Source: Phycisphaerae bacterium
GTDB lineage: Bacteria > Planctomycetota > Phycisphaerae > Sedimentisphaerales > Anaerobacaceae
Assembly (NCBI GenBank): GCA_021736645.1
Contig: JAIPFM010000144.1
Coordinates: 1-64,000 of the forward strand
Length of the DNA: 64,000 nt
Direction: 5' to 3'
This document shows, piece after piece, positions 18,078 through 25,903 of the stretch. The first letter of the stretch is position 1, and each line of letters begins with the position of its first letter. The position numbers and the translations under genes were made by a program. The notes under the pieces were generated by a model that was given only the letters and a program-made list of their open reading frames with translations, did no database searches and was not told where the DNA came from.

Positions 18078-19049
18078 ATGAAAAATCTAAGACTCAGTAT
18101 ATCTGTTTTTGTGCTGGTACTGCTGGCTGGACAGTGGGTGGCCAATGCCCAGGATAGCGTCAAGGTTGAACCGCCCGTGATTTCCAGTCCCGCCCTGGCT
18201 GTACAGTGTACGCCCAAATGGACAGGTCCGCGATCCGAGGATGGACGGCCGCGTGTGTCCGACAGTCTGCTGGAACGCATGAAGAATGTGTCCGTGACCA
18301 TGGCCTGGGGCATTGTGCGTCAGGCAGGGTACACCAGTTGTTATGAAACAGGACTTGGGTGGCACATCCTGCGTCCTGATGAGGCCATTGTGGGACGTGT
18401 GCTCACGGCCCAGTACATGCCCTCACATCCGGACATCAACAAGGCCATCATGGACCAGGGCAAGGCCGAAGGGCGTATCGGCAGCTCCAATTCCTGGCCC
18501 ATTGACATGCTAAAAAAAGGCGATGTATATGTGGCGGATGGGTTCGGCAAGGTCCTGGACGGGACCTTGATCGGTGACAACCTGGCCAATGCGATCCACG
18601 CCAATTCAGGCAAGGGTGTGATTTTTAATGCGGGCATCCGTGACCTGGAGGGCATCGAGGCTGTGGAAGGATTCAACGTGTGGCACAAGGGGGCTGATCC
18701 CAGTTATCTCAAGGACGTGATGCTCACGGCCATCAATGTGCCCATCCGCATCGGTCAGGCCTTGGCCTGCCCTGGGGACGTGGTGTTGGCCAAAAAGGAA
18801 GGCATTGTGTTCATCCCGGCCCACCTGGCTGACAAGGTCGTGACAGAGGCCGAAGGCATCCTGCTTCGTGACACCTTCGGGCATCAGCGTCTGCGAGAGG
18901 GCAAGTACACACCCGGACAGATTGACCGTCGCTGGACCGAGGATATTCAGAAGGACTTCCGCGAATGGCTCAAGGCCAACAAGGACCAGTTGCCTGTGTC
19001 CAGCGATGTGATTGAAGACATGCTCAAATCAGAAACCCGCAACTGGTAG
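18078..19049 (+). CDS. Exported RraA-like (HMG/CHA aldolase superfamily) protein
   Basis: About 323 aa from the ATG at 18078. The first 25 residues are a Sec signal peptide (MKNLRLSISVFVLVLLAGQWVANAQ). The rest resembles the RraA/HMG-CHA aldolase superfamily, with VYVADGFGKVLDGTLIGDNLANAIHANSGKGVIFNAGIRDLEGIEAV corresponding to the core in which an Arg-Asp pair (here GIRD) supports substrate and metal binding. Most relatives are cytoplasmic and under 250 aa; this one is exported and has an extra N-terminal region. A retro-aldol or decarboxylase role on a keto-acid is more likely than RNase E inhibition, given its place between an oxidoreductase and a sugar-acid dehydratase-like enzyme. That role is inference. 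Confidence 0.8.
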   Translation: MKNLRLSISVFVLVLLAGQWVANAQDSVKVEPPVISSPALAVQCTPKWTGPRSEDGRPRVSDSLLERMKNVSVTMAWGIVRQAGYTSCYETGLGWHILRPDEAIVGRVLTAQYMPSHPDINKAIMDQGKAEGRIGSSNSWPIDMLKKGDVYVADGFGKVLDGTLIGDNLANAIHANSGKGVIFNAGIRDLEGIEAVEGFNVWHKGADPSYLKDVMLTAINVPIRIGQALACPGDVVLAKKEGIVFIPAHLADKVVTEAEGILLRDTFGHQRLREGKYTPGQIDRRWTEDIQKDFREWLKANKDQLPVSSDVIEDMLKSETRNW

Positions 19050-19093
19050 AGACAAGGAGCGTGATACGGATCTGCCCTGGAAGGAATGTACTC

Positions 19094-20458
19094 ATGACAC
19101 AACACCCAGTGAAGCACACAGACTATTCAAGACGGTCCCTGCTGAAGGGCGCAGGTCTGGGACTGGCGGGCCTGAGTCTGGCCGGCCTGGCCGGGGCCCA
19201 GGTCGAGGACCAGGTCGCGTATGTCACTCAAAATGTCAAACGCAGTTCCAGTCCCTCTGCCTTGAAAATCACGGATCTGCGCATCGCGGTCCTGAGTCGT
19301 GCACCCATGCGGTGTCCCCTGATCCGCATTGACACCAATCAGGGGATCTCGGGATATGGCGAGGTTCGGGACGGTGCCAGTGAAAAGTATGCGCTCATGC
19401 TCAAGAGCCGGTTGCTGGGCCAGAATCCATGTCACGTGGAACGGCTGTTCAAACGCATCAGGCAGTTTGGCGGGCACGCACGTCAGGGCGGGGGCGTATC
19501 CGGTGTGGAAATGGCCCTGTGGGATCTGGCAGGTAAGGCCTATGGCGTGCCCGTGTATCAGATGCTGGGCGGTCAGTATCGGGACAAGGTGCGCCTGTAT
19601 GCAGATACACCGGACGGCAGCATTGAAGGTCTCAAGCTCCGCATGGAGCAGGGATTCACGTACGTGAAATACGACTGCGGCATCAACACCATCCGGAATA
19701 TCCCCGGGGCCCTGAGTTATCCCCCCAATGACACGCCCTGGAACGGCAAGCACCCCTTTACCGGGATTCAGTTGTCTGACAAGGGCGCGGCCCTGATGGG
19801 CGAGCGATTCGCCAAGGTGCGTGAGATCGTGGGCTGGACCATTCCTGTGGCCTCGGATCACTTTGGCCACATCAGCGTGAACAGCTGCATCAAGCTGGGC
19901 AAGGCGCTGCAGCCGTATCAACTGGCGTGGCTCGAAGACATGGTGCCCTGGGAATACACGGACATGCTCAGGGAAATCAAACAGGCCATTGATGTGCCTC
20001 TCCTGACCGGCGAGGACATCTATCTATTGGAGGGAGGATTCAAGCCGCTGATCGATGCCAGGGCCGTGGACATGGTCCATCCGGATCTGGCCACTGCTGG
20101 CGGTATCCTCGAAACCAAGAAGATCGGGGACTATGCAGAGCAGGCAGGCATTGCCATGGCCATGCATTTTGCAGGCTCGCCCGTGTCCTTTATGGCCAAT
20201 CTGCACTGCGCAGCAGCCACGGAAAACGTGATCGCCCTGGAACATCACTCTGTGGACATCCCCTGGTGGGAAGATCTTGTGACTGGTATTGACAAGCCGC
20301 TCCATAAAAACGGATTCGCCGGCGTGCCCCATGGCCCGGGCCTGGGGATCGAGCTCAATCTGGATGTGGTGAAGGAACACCTGGAACGGGGCGCGGAACT
20401 GTTTGGGCCTACGGACGAATGGAACCGTGATCGATCCAATGATCGACTGTGGAGCTGA
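19094..20458 (+). CDS. Tat-exported mandelate racemase/muconate lactonizing (enolase superfamily) enzyme
   Basis: About 454 aa from the ATG at 19094. The Tat signal is DYSRRSLLKGAGLGLAGLSLAGLAGAQ. The enolase-superfamily N-terminal capping domain includes SGVEMALWDLAGKAYGVPVYQMLGG. The barrel bears VKYD (acid/base Lys), the metal ligands in VASDHFGH, LAWLEDMVPW and LLTGEDIY, and the terminal catalytic region MAMHFAGSPVSFMANLHCAAATEN. Superfamily members abstract a proton alpha to a carboxylate, typically dehydrating or epimerising sugar acids. Export with bound Mg2+ fits Tat. With the neighbouring genes it suggests periplasmic sugar-acid conversion, followed by uptake through the transporter encoded 23 nt downstream. 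Confidence 0.9.
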   Translation: MTQHPVKHTDYSRRSLLKGAGLGLAGLSLAGLAGAQVEDQVAYVTQNVKRSSSPSALKITDLRIAVLSRAPMRCPLIRIDTNQGISGYGEVRDGASEKYALMLKSRLLGQNPCHVERLFKRIRQFGGHARQGGGVSGVEMALWDLAGKAYGVPVYQMLGGQYRDKVRLYADTPDGSIEGLKLRMEQGFTYVKYDCGINTIRNIPGALSYPPNDTPWNGKHPFTGIQLSDKGAALMGERFAKVREIVGWTIPVASDHFGHISVNSCIKLGKALQPYQLAWLEDMVPWEYTDMLREIKQAIDVPLLTGEDIYLLEGGFKPLIDARAVDMVHPDLATAGGILETKKIGDYAEQAGIAMAMHFAGSPVSFMANLHCAAATENVIALEHHSVDIPWWEDLVTGIDKPLHKNGFAGVPHGPGLGIELNLDVVKEHLERGAELFGPTDEWNRDRSNDRLWS

Positions 20459-20481
20459 AACTCGGGTGACAGGACGGACCG

Positions 20482-21786
20482 ATGAACAATGACCGCTCAT
20501 GGATGATGCATTTTAAATATGTCGCGCTCTTGTGCCTGATCCTCTGTGCAGGGATCTGGCCCACCTCGTATCGCAGTATGATGGGACCTCTGCTGATCGG
20601 GATGTTCGCTTCTCTGGCCCTGTTTGCCTTGAGCCATCCCATACTGAAGTCCTTTGCCTTTACACTGTGGGTCTTTGCCTTTGTCACGGTGTCCATGGTG
20701 TATCCCAGGGTATTCCTGACCTGGGGTAAGTTCGACCTGGGCATCCTGATTGTGCCGCTCATTCAGATCATCATGTTCGGCATGGGCACCACCTTGAGCG
20801 TCAAGGACTTTACCCGTGTGTTCAAGATGCCCTGGCCCGTATGTGTGGGCCTGGTGCTCCAGTTTTCCATCATGCCACTGACCGGTTATGTGCTGGCCAC
20901 GAGCCTGGGATTCGAACCGCAGGTCGCCGCAGGTGTGGTGCTGATCGGGTCCTGTCCTGGCGGCGTGGCCTCAAACCTCATGACATTCCTGGCAGGGGGT
21001 GATGTGGCCCTGTCCGTGACCATGACGTCCTGTTCCACCATGGTCTCTCCCCTGATGACTCCCTTTCTGATGCAAAGGCTCGCAGGTCAGTTCATTGAGA
21101 TCAATTTTCTGGGCATGATGTTCAGTATCATCAATATGATCATTGTGCCGATTGTCGCAGGTCTTATTACTAATCGGATTCTCTACAGCGAGCACAAGGT
21201 CCTGCGCACCGGCAAGGTTCTGGCCGGGATTAGTGGAGGCTGCATTGCTTTGGCATGTGTTCTGTTCCAGTTCGCCCCTGCCAAGGTCTTCACCTACGGA
21301 GACGCGTCCCTGCAGAAAGACGGTTTAGTGGTCGGCTTCCTGTTGATCGGTGTGGTGGCCCTGGCCCAGCTTATCATTCGCACCTGGCTTGCAGGCCCAG
21401 AGCGATGGATGGACAGGGCACTTCCGATTGTGTCCATGGTGGGCATCTGTGCCATCATTGCCATTATCACGGCCCGTTCTGCTGACAAACTCATGTCCGT
21501 GGGGCCGCTCCTCATAGTGGCGGCTGTGGTGCATAATTTCGTGGGGTACATTCTGGGCTACTGGTTTGCCAGACTGGCCCGCCTGGATGAACGCGCCTGC
21601 CGCACTGTGGCCTTTGAGGTCGGCCTGCAAAACGGTGGCATGGCCTCTGGTCTGGCCATGAACGTCCTCAAGAGCGCACCCGCGGCCCTGGCCCCTGCCA
21701 TCTTCGGACCGTGGATGAACATCTCCGGATCGGTGTTGGCCACCTGGTGGCACCGTTCGGCTGGCAAGACTGAAGGTAAGAAGTGA
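20482..21786 (+). CDS. BASS-family (bile acid:sodium symporter-like) transporter
   Basis: 434 aa with about ten transmembrane helices. The family signature region is clear: VVLIGSCPGGVASNLMTFLAGGDVALSVTMTSCSTMVSPLMTPFLMQ, matching the crossover motif of the BASS/PanS fold, and a second repeat has VAFEVGLQNGGMASGLAM. BASS proteins are Na+-coupled importers of organic anions such as keto-acids, pantoate or bile acids. It is the last gene of the operon with three exported enzymes, so it most likely imports their acidic product; this is inference. An extra N-terminal hydrophobic pair (to about residue 75) precedes the core. The last codons overlap an 8-bp repeat array. Confidence 0.88.
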   Translation: MNNDRSWMMHFKYVALLCLILCAGIWPTSYRSMMGPLLIGMFASLALFALSHPILKSFAFTLWVFAFVTVSMVYPRVFLTWGKFDLGILIVPLIQIIMFGMGTTLSVKDFTRVFKMPWPVCVGLVLQFSIMPLTGYVLATSLGFEPQVAAGVVLIGSCPGGVASNLMTFLAGGDVALSVTMTSCSTMVSPLMTPFLMQRLAGQFIEINFLGMMFSIINMIIVPIVAGLITNRILYSEHKVLRTGKVLAGISGGCIALACVLFQFAPAKVFTYGDASLQKDGLVVGFLLIGVVALAQLIIRTWLAGPERWMDRALPIVSMVGICAIIAIITARSADKLMSVGPLLIVAAVVHNFVGYILGYWFARLARLDERACRTVAFEVGLQNGGMASGLAMNVLKSAPAALAPAIFGPWMNISGSVLATWWHRSAGKTEGKK

Positions 21787-21811
21787 AGAAGACCAGAAGG
21801 TAAGACGATGA
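21772..21811 (+). repeat. Octamer array overlapping the transporter stop
   Basis: GAAGGTAA GAAGTGAA GAAGACCA GAAGGTAA GACGATGA in 8-nt register. It encodes the C-terminal EGKK of the transporter and runs past its stop. It may be a relative of the heptamer arrays with a longer unit. Confidence 0.45.
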
Positions 21812-21919
21812 AGAAACAGAAATAACCATGAGCATGGCTCTTGCCATTTGTTTTATGGGCGAATGGAGCTTCTTGCGCTACACCAAGTCATTCCCTGATC
21901 TCAAAAAAACCTTTATCAT

Positions 21920-21936
21920 TCTCATGCTCCTCTCAT
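21920..21936 (+). promoter_or_regulatory. Direct repeat with 11-bp spacing upstream of the PepSY/two-component operon
   Basis: TCTCAT (21920-21925) and TCTCAT (21931-21936), start to start 11 bp, about 90 nt before the PepSY-like gene. OmpR/PhoB-family regulators bind such head-to-tail half-sites one helical turn apart. It may be the autoregulatory site of the response regulator encoded at 22629. Confidence 0.35.
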
Positions 21937-22021
21937 GATTGTCCTGATATTTTGTATGTCAGTATCGTCGACGATGGTTTTACTATTGAAAAGTTGGCAC
22001 TTGATGAAAGGAAATTGAGCC

Positions 22022-22591
22022 ATGAAAAAGAACCTGTGGAAAGTCGGTTGTGTAATGTTGGTATGTCTGGTGGGGGCATTGATGTATGCTGGAGAAGAAC
22101 GCGTCTCCCTGGTGCCTGTGGCTGTGAGCAACGCGATTGCCAAGATGTTCCCTGGGGCTGCGATTGAAGGTGTGGCCATGGAAACAGAAGGCATCGAAGT
22201 GTATGAGGCTGAGGTTGAAGGCGAAGATCTTGAGGGCGAGGTCACTGTCACGCCAGAAGGTGTGGTTATCGAAAAGGAGATGGAAGTTGACTTCGATACG
22301 CTGCCTAAAGAGGTGAAGGCTGCCTTGATCAATCTGGCCGATACTGATAACATCAAGGAGGTCAAAGAAGAAACCGTGTATTATGAGGTGGTCCTGAAAA
22401 AACTCGAGAGACCCAAGGTCGGGTATGAGGCTGAAGTGGTTTTGGACGGCCGGGAAGTCATCGTTGAATTGAATGCCAAGGGCAAGATTTTGGCCAAGAA
22501 TGTTGAGCAGGACAATGACGAGGATCAGGGTCAGTCTGGTTCAGACCATGATGATCAAGATGAGGGCGACAACGAAGACCATGAAGGTTGA
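22022..22591 (+). CDS. Exported PepSY-like protein with acidic tail
   Basis: 189 aa. A signal peptide (MKKNLWKVGCVMLVCLVGALMYAGEE) is followed by two tandem repeats related to the PepSY-like/DUF2874 fold (VAVSNAIAKMFPGAAIEGVAMETEGIEVYEAEVE and LPKEVKAALINLADTDNIKEVKEETVYYEVVLKK). The last 28 residues are almost all D, E, N, Q, G and H, a likely metal-binding tail. It lies 37 nt upstream of a response regulator and kinase in the same direction. Small PepSY-type periplasmic proteins often sit beside two-component systems and may modulate the sensor or be its regulated output. AAAGGAAATTGAGCC precedes the ATG. Confidence 0.75.
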   Translation: MKKNLWKVGCVMLVCLVGALMYAGEERVSLVPVAVSNAIAKMFPGAAIEGVAMETEGIEVYEAEVEGEDLEGEVTVTPEGVVIEKEMEVDFDTLPKEVKAALINLADTDNIKEVKEETVYYEVVLKKLERPKVGYEAEVVLDGREVIVELNAKGKILAKNVEQDNDEDQGQSGSDHDDQDEGDNEDHEG

Positions 22592-22628
22592 GCTGCAATT
22601 GCCATGCACTAAGAGGTATTCAGAATAG

Positions 22629-23303
22629 ATGCGTTTATTGATTGTGGAAGATTATGCCCCGCTCCGTCGCTCTCTGACTAAGGGATTGACGGAAGCGGGG
22701 TTTGCAGTGGATCACACAGGAGATGGTGAGGAGGGTCTATGGTTTGCTCGGAGCAATGACTACGATGTGATTATTCTGGATATCATGCTGCCTGGACTGG
22801 ATGGCTTGAAGGTGTTGGACACGATTCGCGCAGAAGGCAAGAGCACTCATGTCTTGCTCCTGACTGCCAAAGACATGGTGGCGGATCGTGTCAAGGGATT
22901 GAATATCGGGGCGGACGACTACCTCATCAAACCGTTTGCATTTGAAGAGTTGCTTGCGCGCGTGCGTGCCCTGGTACGCAGGGAGTATCAGCAGAAACGG
23001 CCCTGTATTGAAGTCGGGGATCTTTGCATTCACATGGATTCGCAGCGGGTATTGCTCGGCCAGACCAGTATAGACCTGACACCCAGGGAATACGCGCTCC
23101 TGGAGTACCTGGCCATGCGCGTGGGCCAGCTGGTGTCTCGTACGGACATTTGGGATCACGTGTATGAATTCAATGCCTGTGCCACGAGCAATGTGGTGGA
23201 TGTGTATATTGGATACCTGCGTAAGAAAATCGACCGTGCCGGCATGACTCCTCTCATCAAGACCATACGTGGGCGTGGTTATGTGTTGGGGGAGTTGCTG
23301 TGA
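22629..23303 (+). CDS. OmpR/PhoB-family response regulator (system 1)
   Basis: 224 aa. Receiver domain with the acidic pocket (LLIVEDYAP), phospho-acceptor Asp51 in VIILDIMLPGLDG, Thr in LLLTAKD and Lys in DDYLIKPFAFEELLAR. The C-terminal winged helix includes LTPREYALLEYLAMRVGQLVSRTDIWDHVYE and VVDVYIGYLRKKID, typical of PmrA/QseB/CusR-like regulators. The stop overlaps the kinase start by 4 nt (23300-23303). It is 37 nt after the PepSY-like gene and probably in one operon. Candidate targets are the 11-bp-spaced repeats at 21920 and 31167. Confidence 0.95.
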   Translation: MRLLIVEDYAPLRRSLTKGLTEAGFAVDHTGDGEEGLWFARSNDYDVIILDIMLPGLDGLKVLDTIRAEGKSTHVLLLTAKDMVADRVKGLNIGADDYLIKPFAFEELLARVRALVRREYQQKRPCIEVGDLCIHMDSQRVLLGQTSIDLTPREYALLEYLAMRVGQLVSRTDIWDHVYEFNACATSNVVDVYIGYLRKKIDRAGMTPLIKTIRGRGYVLGELL

Positions 23304-24751
23304 TGCGTTCACTTCAGACACGTCTTTTACTGGGTGTGGTGGCAGCCCTGATCGTCCTGTTGGCGGTGTTTTCCACGTCGGTGTACTGGGGATTCCACAG
23401 GACTCTGTTTGCCCAGTTTGATGGTGTGCTGGCTGCCATGGCCGATATTCTGTCAGTATCTGTGGAAATGGACGCCAATGAAGTGGATGTGGAATTGGAA
23501 GTCCAGCGTATGGCGGAATTCAATAATCCGGATCTGCCCATGAACTATCAGATCTGGCACATGGATGGGACGCCCATGGCCAGGTCGCCCCTGCTGGGCG
23601 ATTCGGATTTGCCGAGACCTTCACACTTAAACCCAGAGGAAGGCCCGCGTTTTCTTACGCTCAAGGACAACAGGTTTCGGCCCATTCGTGTTGTCTGTCT
23701 TGTGGTTCGTCCCAAGGTTGAAAATTCACATGAAGGTGAAGAATCCAGTGAGCCGAAGTATTTCATGGCCTCAGAGAGGAGCGACCTGGTTTTGGTGGTG
23801 GCACGTGATCTGTCCGGCCTCTACACCCAGCTCGATACTTTGTCACGTCTGTTAATGGGTGTGGCTTTGGGCACTGTGGTTCTATCGGTTTGCATTGGTT
23901 TTGTGATTGTGCGTCAAGGGCTCAAGCCTTTAAAAACCATTGCAGGTCAGATTGCCGAGATTGGCGAGCATGACCTGTCTGTCCGGATCCAAGGGACACC
24001 CGTACCCGCGGAAATTGAGCCCATTCAGATGCGATTGAATGATCTCCTTGATCGGTTGGATACAGCGTTTCAGCGGGAAAGACGCTTTACTGCGGATGCA
24101 GCCCACGAATTGAGGACACCCTTGGCAGGGCTTCGATCCATTCTGGAAGTCTGTTTGGCCCAGCCTCGCGATGCAGTGGCCTACCGAGAAGCTTTGTGTG
24201 ACGGTCTCTCGGTCTCCTGTGAGATGCAGGTCATGGTGGAAAACCTATTGACCTTGGCACGCCTGGAAGGCAGGGATATCTTGCTGAATCAAGAATCCAT
24301 TGCTCTGAGCGATCTGGTCAATATCTGTTGGCGTCCCTTGTCAGACAAGGCCCTTGAGAAGAGGCTTCAGTTTGACAATGAGGTCGATTCAAGCCTGACC
24401 TGTGTGTCAGATCCTACGTATCTGGCCATGATCTTCACCAACTGCCTTGACAATGCCGTGACCTATACCGACATAGGAGGAAAGATTCGTGTCGGTGCTT
24501 CCGTGCAGACCTTGCATGCGCAGGTTATCTTCACCAACACGGGCTGTACCCTAACCCAGGAAGAATTAATACAGTGTTTTGACCCATTCTGGCGGGCCGA
24601 TGTATCACGCTCGGCTTCAGGCAACCACTGCGGTCTGGGCCTGGCCCTGGTCAAACGCATTGCACTGGTTCTAGGGGGAGAAGTCTCCGCGAGTGTCAGT
24701 CCGCAGCATGAGTTTTCATTAACCTTACATCTGCAGTCCGATTCTCAATGA
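23300..24751 (+). CDS. Sensor histidine kinase (system 1)
   Basis: 483 aa. TM1 at residues about 9-31, a periplasmic sensor domain of about 145 residues, TM2 at about 183-207, HAMP (RQGLKPLKTIAGQIAEIGEHDLSVRI), HisKA with phospho-acceptor His269 in FTADAAHELRTPLAGLRS, and an ATPase domain with the N-box IFTNCLDNAVTYT and G-box GLGLALVKRIA. The periplasmic part has an acidic patch ENSHEGEESSEP that includes an ExxE pattern of the sort that binds ferric iron in PmrB; this resemblance is only suggestive. The architecture matches metal or envelope-stress sensors (CusS, PmrB, QseC). Confidence 0.95.
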   Translation: MMRSLQTRLLLGVVAALIVLLAVFSTSVYWGFHRTLFAQFDGVLAAMADILSVSVEMDANEVDVELEVQRMAEFNNPDLPMNYQIWHMDGTPMARSPLLGDSDLPRPSHLNPEEGPRFLTLKDNRFRPIRVVCLVVRPKVENSHEGEESSEPKYFMASERSDLVLVVARDLSGLYTQLDTLSRLLMGVALGTVVLSVCIGFVIVRQGLKPLKTIAGQIAEIGEHDLSVRIQGTPVPAEIEPIQMRLNDLLDRLDTAFQRERRFTADAAHELRTPLAGLRSILEVCLAQPRDAVAYREALCDGLSVSCEMQVMVENLLTLARLEGRDILLNQESIALSDLVNICWRPLSDKALEKRLQFDNEVDSSLTCVSDPTYLAMIFTNCLDNAVTYTDIGGKIRVGASVQTLHAQVIFTNTGCTLTQEELIQCFDPFWRADVSRSASGNHCGLGLALVKRIALVLGGEVSASVSPQHEFSLTLHLQSDSQ

Positions 24752-24779
24752 TCAGCATTCAGCTTTCCTGTTTCATCAT
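24752..24779 (+). repeat. Heptamer array 6, directly after the kinase stop
   Basis: TCAGCAT TCAGCTT TCCTGTT TCATCAT, beginning at the base after the TGA stop of the system 1 kinase gene. Confidence 0.55.
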
Positions 24780-24837
24780 TTCATGGTATATTGCCGTCAT
24801 GATTCAAATTCAAAAGGTAGAAATGAACGGGTTCATT
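24764..24837 (+). promoter_or_regulatory. Putative feo promoter and operator dyad
   Basis: A TATATT -10 hexamer (24787-24792) has a weak TTTCCT -35 match 17 nt upstream (24764). At 24822-24837 lies the dyad AATGAAC-GG-GTTCATT (7-bp perfect arms), about 32 nt before the DtxR-like ATG. A dimeric metalloregulator binding here could autoregulate the feo genes. The dyad is not the textbook DtxR, IdeR or MntR box, so the assignment is inference. Confidence 0.4.
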
Positions 24838-24868
24838 GTGTCATGACAACTGTCTCTGGGAGGACCCC

Positions 24869-25903
24869 ATGACCTTACATCCAGGTGTTTTGTTGGCCAT
24901 CGGGGCTGGCATTCTTGTATGCCTGGGCCTGTTGTTTTGGCCCAGACGGGGGTTGATCAGTCTGTGGAAGGATCTGCACCTCAATACCAGTCGGACACGC
25001 ATGGAGCACGTGCTGAAGCATCTGTTCAATGCCGAGAATCTGCATCGTAAAACAACGGCCAAAAATCTCTGCATCAGAGTGGGCATGGGGCTTCGCAAGA
25101 CACAGGCCCTGTTAAACCGCATGGAATCTAACGGTTTGATCAAGCAGGACGATCAGGGCAACATCAGCCTGACAGATGAGGGCAATTCCTATGCCATTCG
25201 TATTGTGCGAGCGCATCGTTTGTGGGAGCGTTATCTGGCAGATGAAACGGGTTTGAGTGGCGATGAATGGCACCAAAAGGCTGAGCGATTGGAACACACG
25301 ACCTCGCCGGAGCAGGTCGAGGCCCTGGCCGCACAATTGGGCAATCCCCTGTACGATCCACATGGCACGCCCATTCCGACGGTGGATGGCGTGGTGGGTC
25401 CGCCTCAGGGTCAGCCCGCAACCTCTTTTGCGGTGGGGGAGGTGATTGTGGTGACACACGTGGACAAAGAACAGGATCACCTCTATTCCCAGATTCAAGC
25501 TGAAGGCATTGTGCCTGGTATGCAGTTGCGTATCCTGGAAACATCAGCCCAGCGAATTCGCTTTGGATCGCAGGACAACGAACACGTGTTGGCGCCTGTA
25601 GTGGCCGCTCGAATCATAGCCATGCCATTGCCTGCTGAACAAATTGAGGTCCTGTCCAATGAAACCCTGTCCAGCCTGCAACAGGGTGAGACTGCCAGGG
25701 TGGTTCGGTTTGCCCCGACCTGTCGGGGCATTGAGCGGCGACGCTTGATGGATTTGGGTATTCTGCCCGGAACCCAGGTACAGGTGACTTTGAACGGCCC
25801 GTTTGGCGATCCCAAGGCCTTTCTGGTGCGTCAGACTGCCATTGCCCTGCGCAAGGAACTGTCCAATCTCATCTTCATTGAAAGAACAGAGGGAGCATCC
25901 TGA
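24869..25903 (+). CDS. Membrane-anchored DtxR-family regulator fused to FeoA-like domains
   Basis: About 344 aa from the ATG at 24869 (GGGAGGACCCC upstream). The N-terminus is a transmembrane helix (residues about 5-25). A DtxR/MntR-like winged helix follows (EHVLKHLFNAENLHRKTTAKNLCIRVGMGLRKTQALLNRMESNGLIKQDDQGNISLTDEGNSYAIRIVRAHRLWERYLADETGL), then an SH3-like segment (about 190-245: SFAVGEVIVVTHV...GIVPGMQLRILE) and a clear FeoA domain (about 265-340: LQQGETARVVRF...RRRLMDLGILPGTQVQV). The gene overlaps feoB by 1 nt. It probably senses Fe2+ or Mn2+; the FeoA part may act on the transporter directly, as free FeoA does. A membrane anchor is unusual for a DtxR regulator. Confidence 0.85.
   Translation: MTLHPGVLLAIGAGILVCLGLLFWPRRGLISLWKDLHLNTSRTRMEHVLKHLFNAENLHRKTTAKNLCIRVGMGLRKTQALLNRMESNGLIKQDDQGNISLTDEGNSYAIRIVRAHRLWERYLADETGLSGDEWHQKAERLEHTTSPEQVEALAAQLGNPLYDPHGTPIPTVDGVVGPPQGQPATSFAVGEVIVVTHVDKEQDHLYSQIQAEGIVPGMQLRILETSAQRIRFGSQDNEHVLAPVVAARIIAMPLPAEQIEVLSNETLSSLQQGETARVVRFAPTCRGIERRRLMDLGILPGTQVQVTLNGPFGDPKAFLVRQTAIALRKELSNLIFIERTEGAS

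Noticed and set aside
18078-19049. Calling the RraA-like protein a regulator of RNase E
   Set aside because: The protein has a signal peptide and an operon context of exported catabolic enzymes; RNase E inhibition requires the cytoplasm.
21841-22167. A 108-codon frame overlapping the PepSY-like gene start
   Set aside because: It runs out of frame into a well-supported gene with signal peptide and ribosome site, and has no domain.
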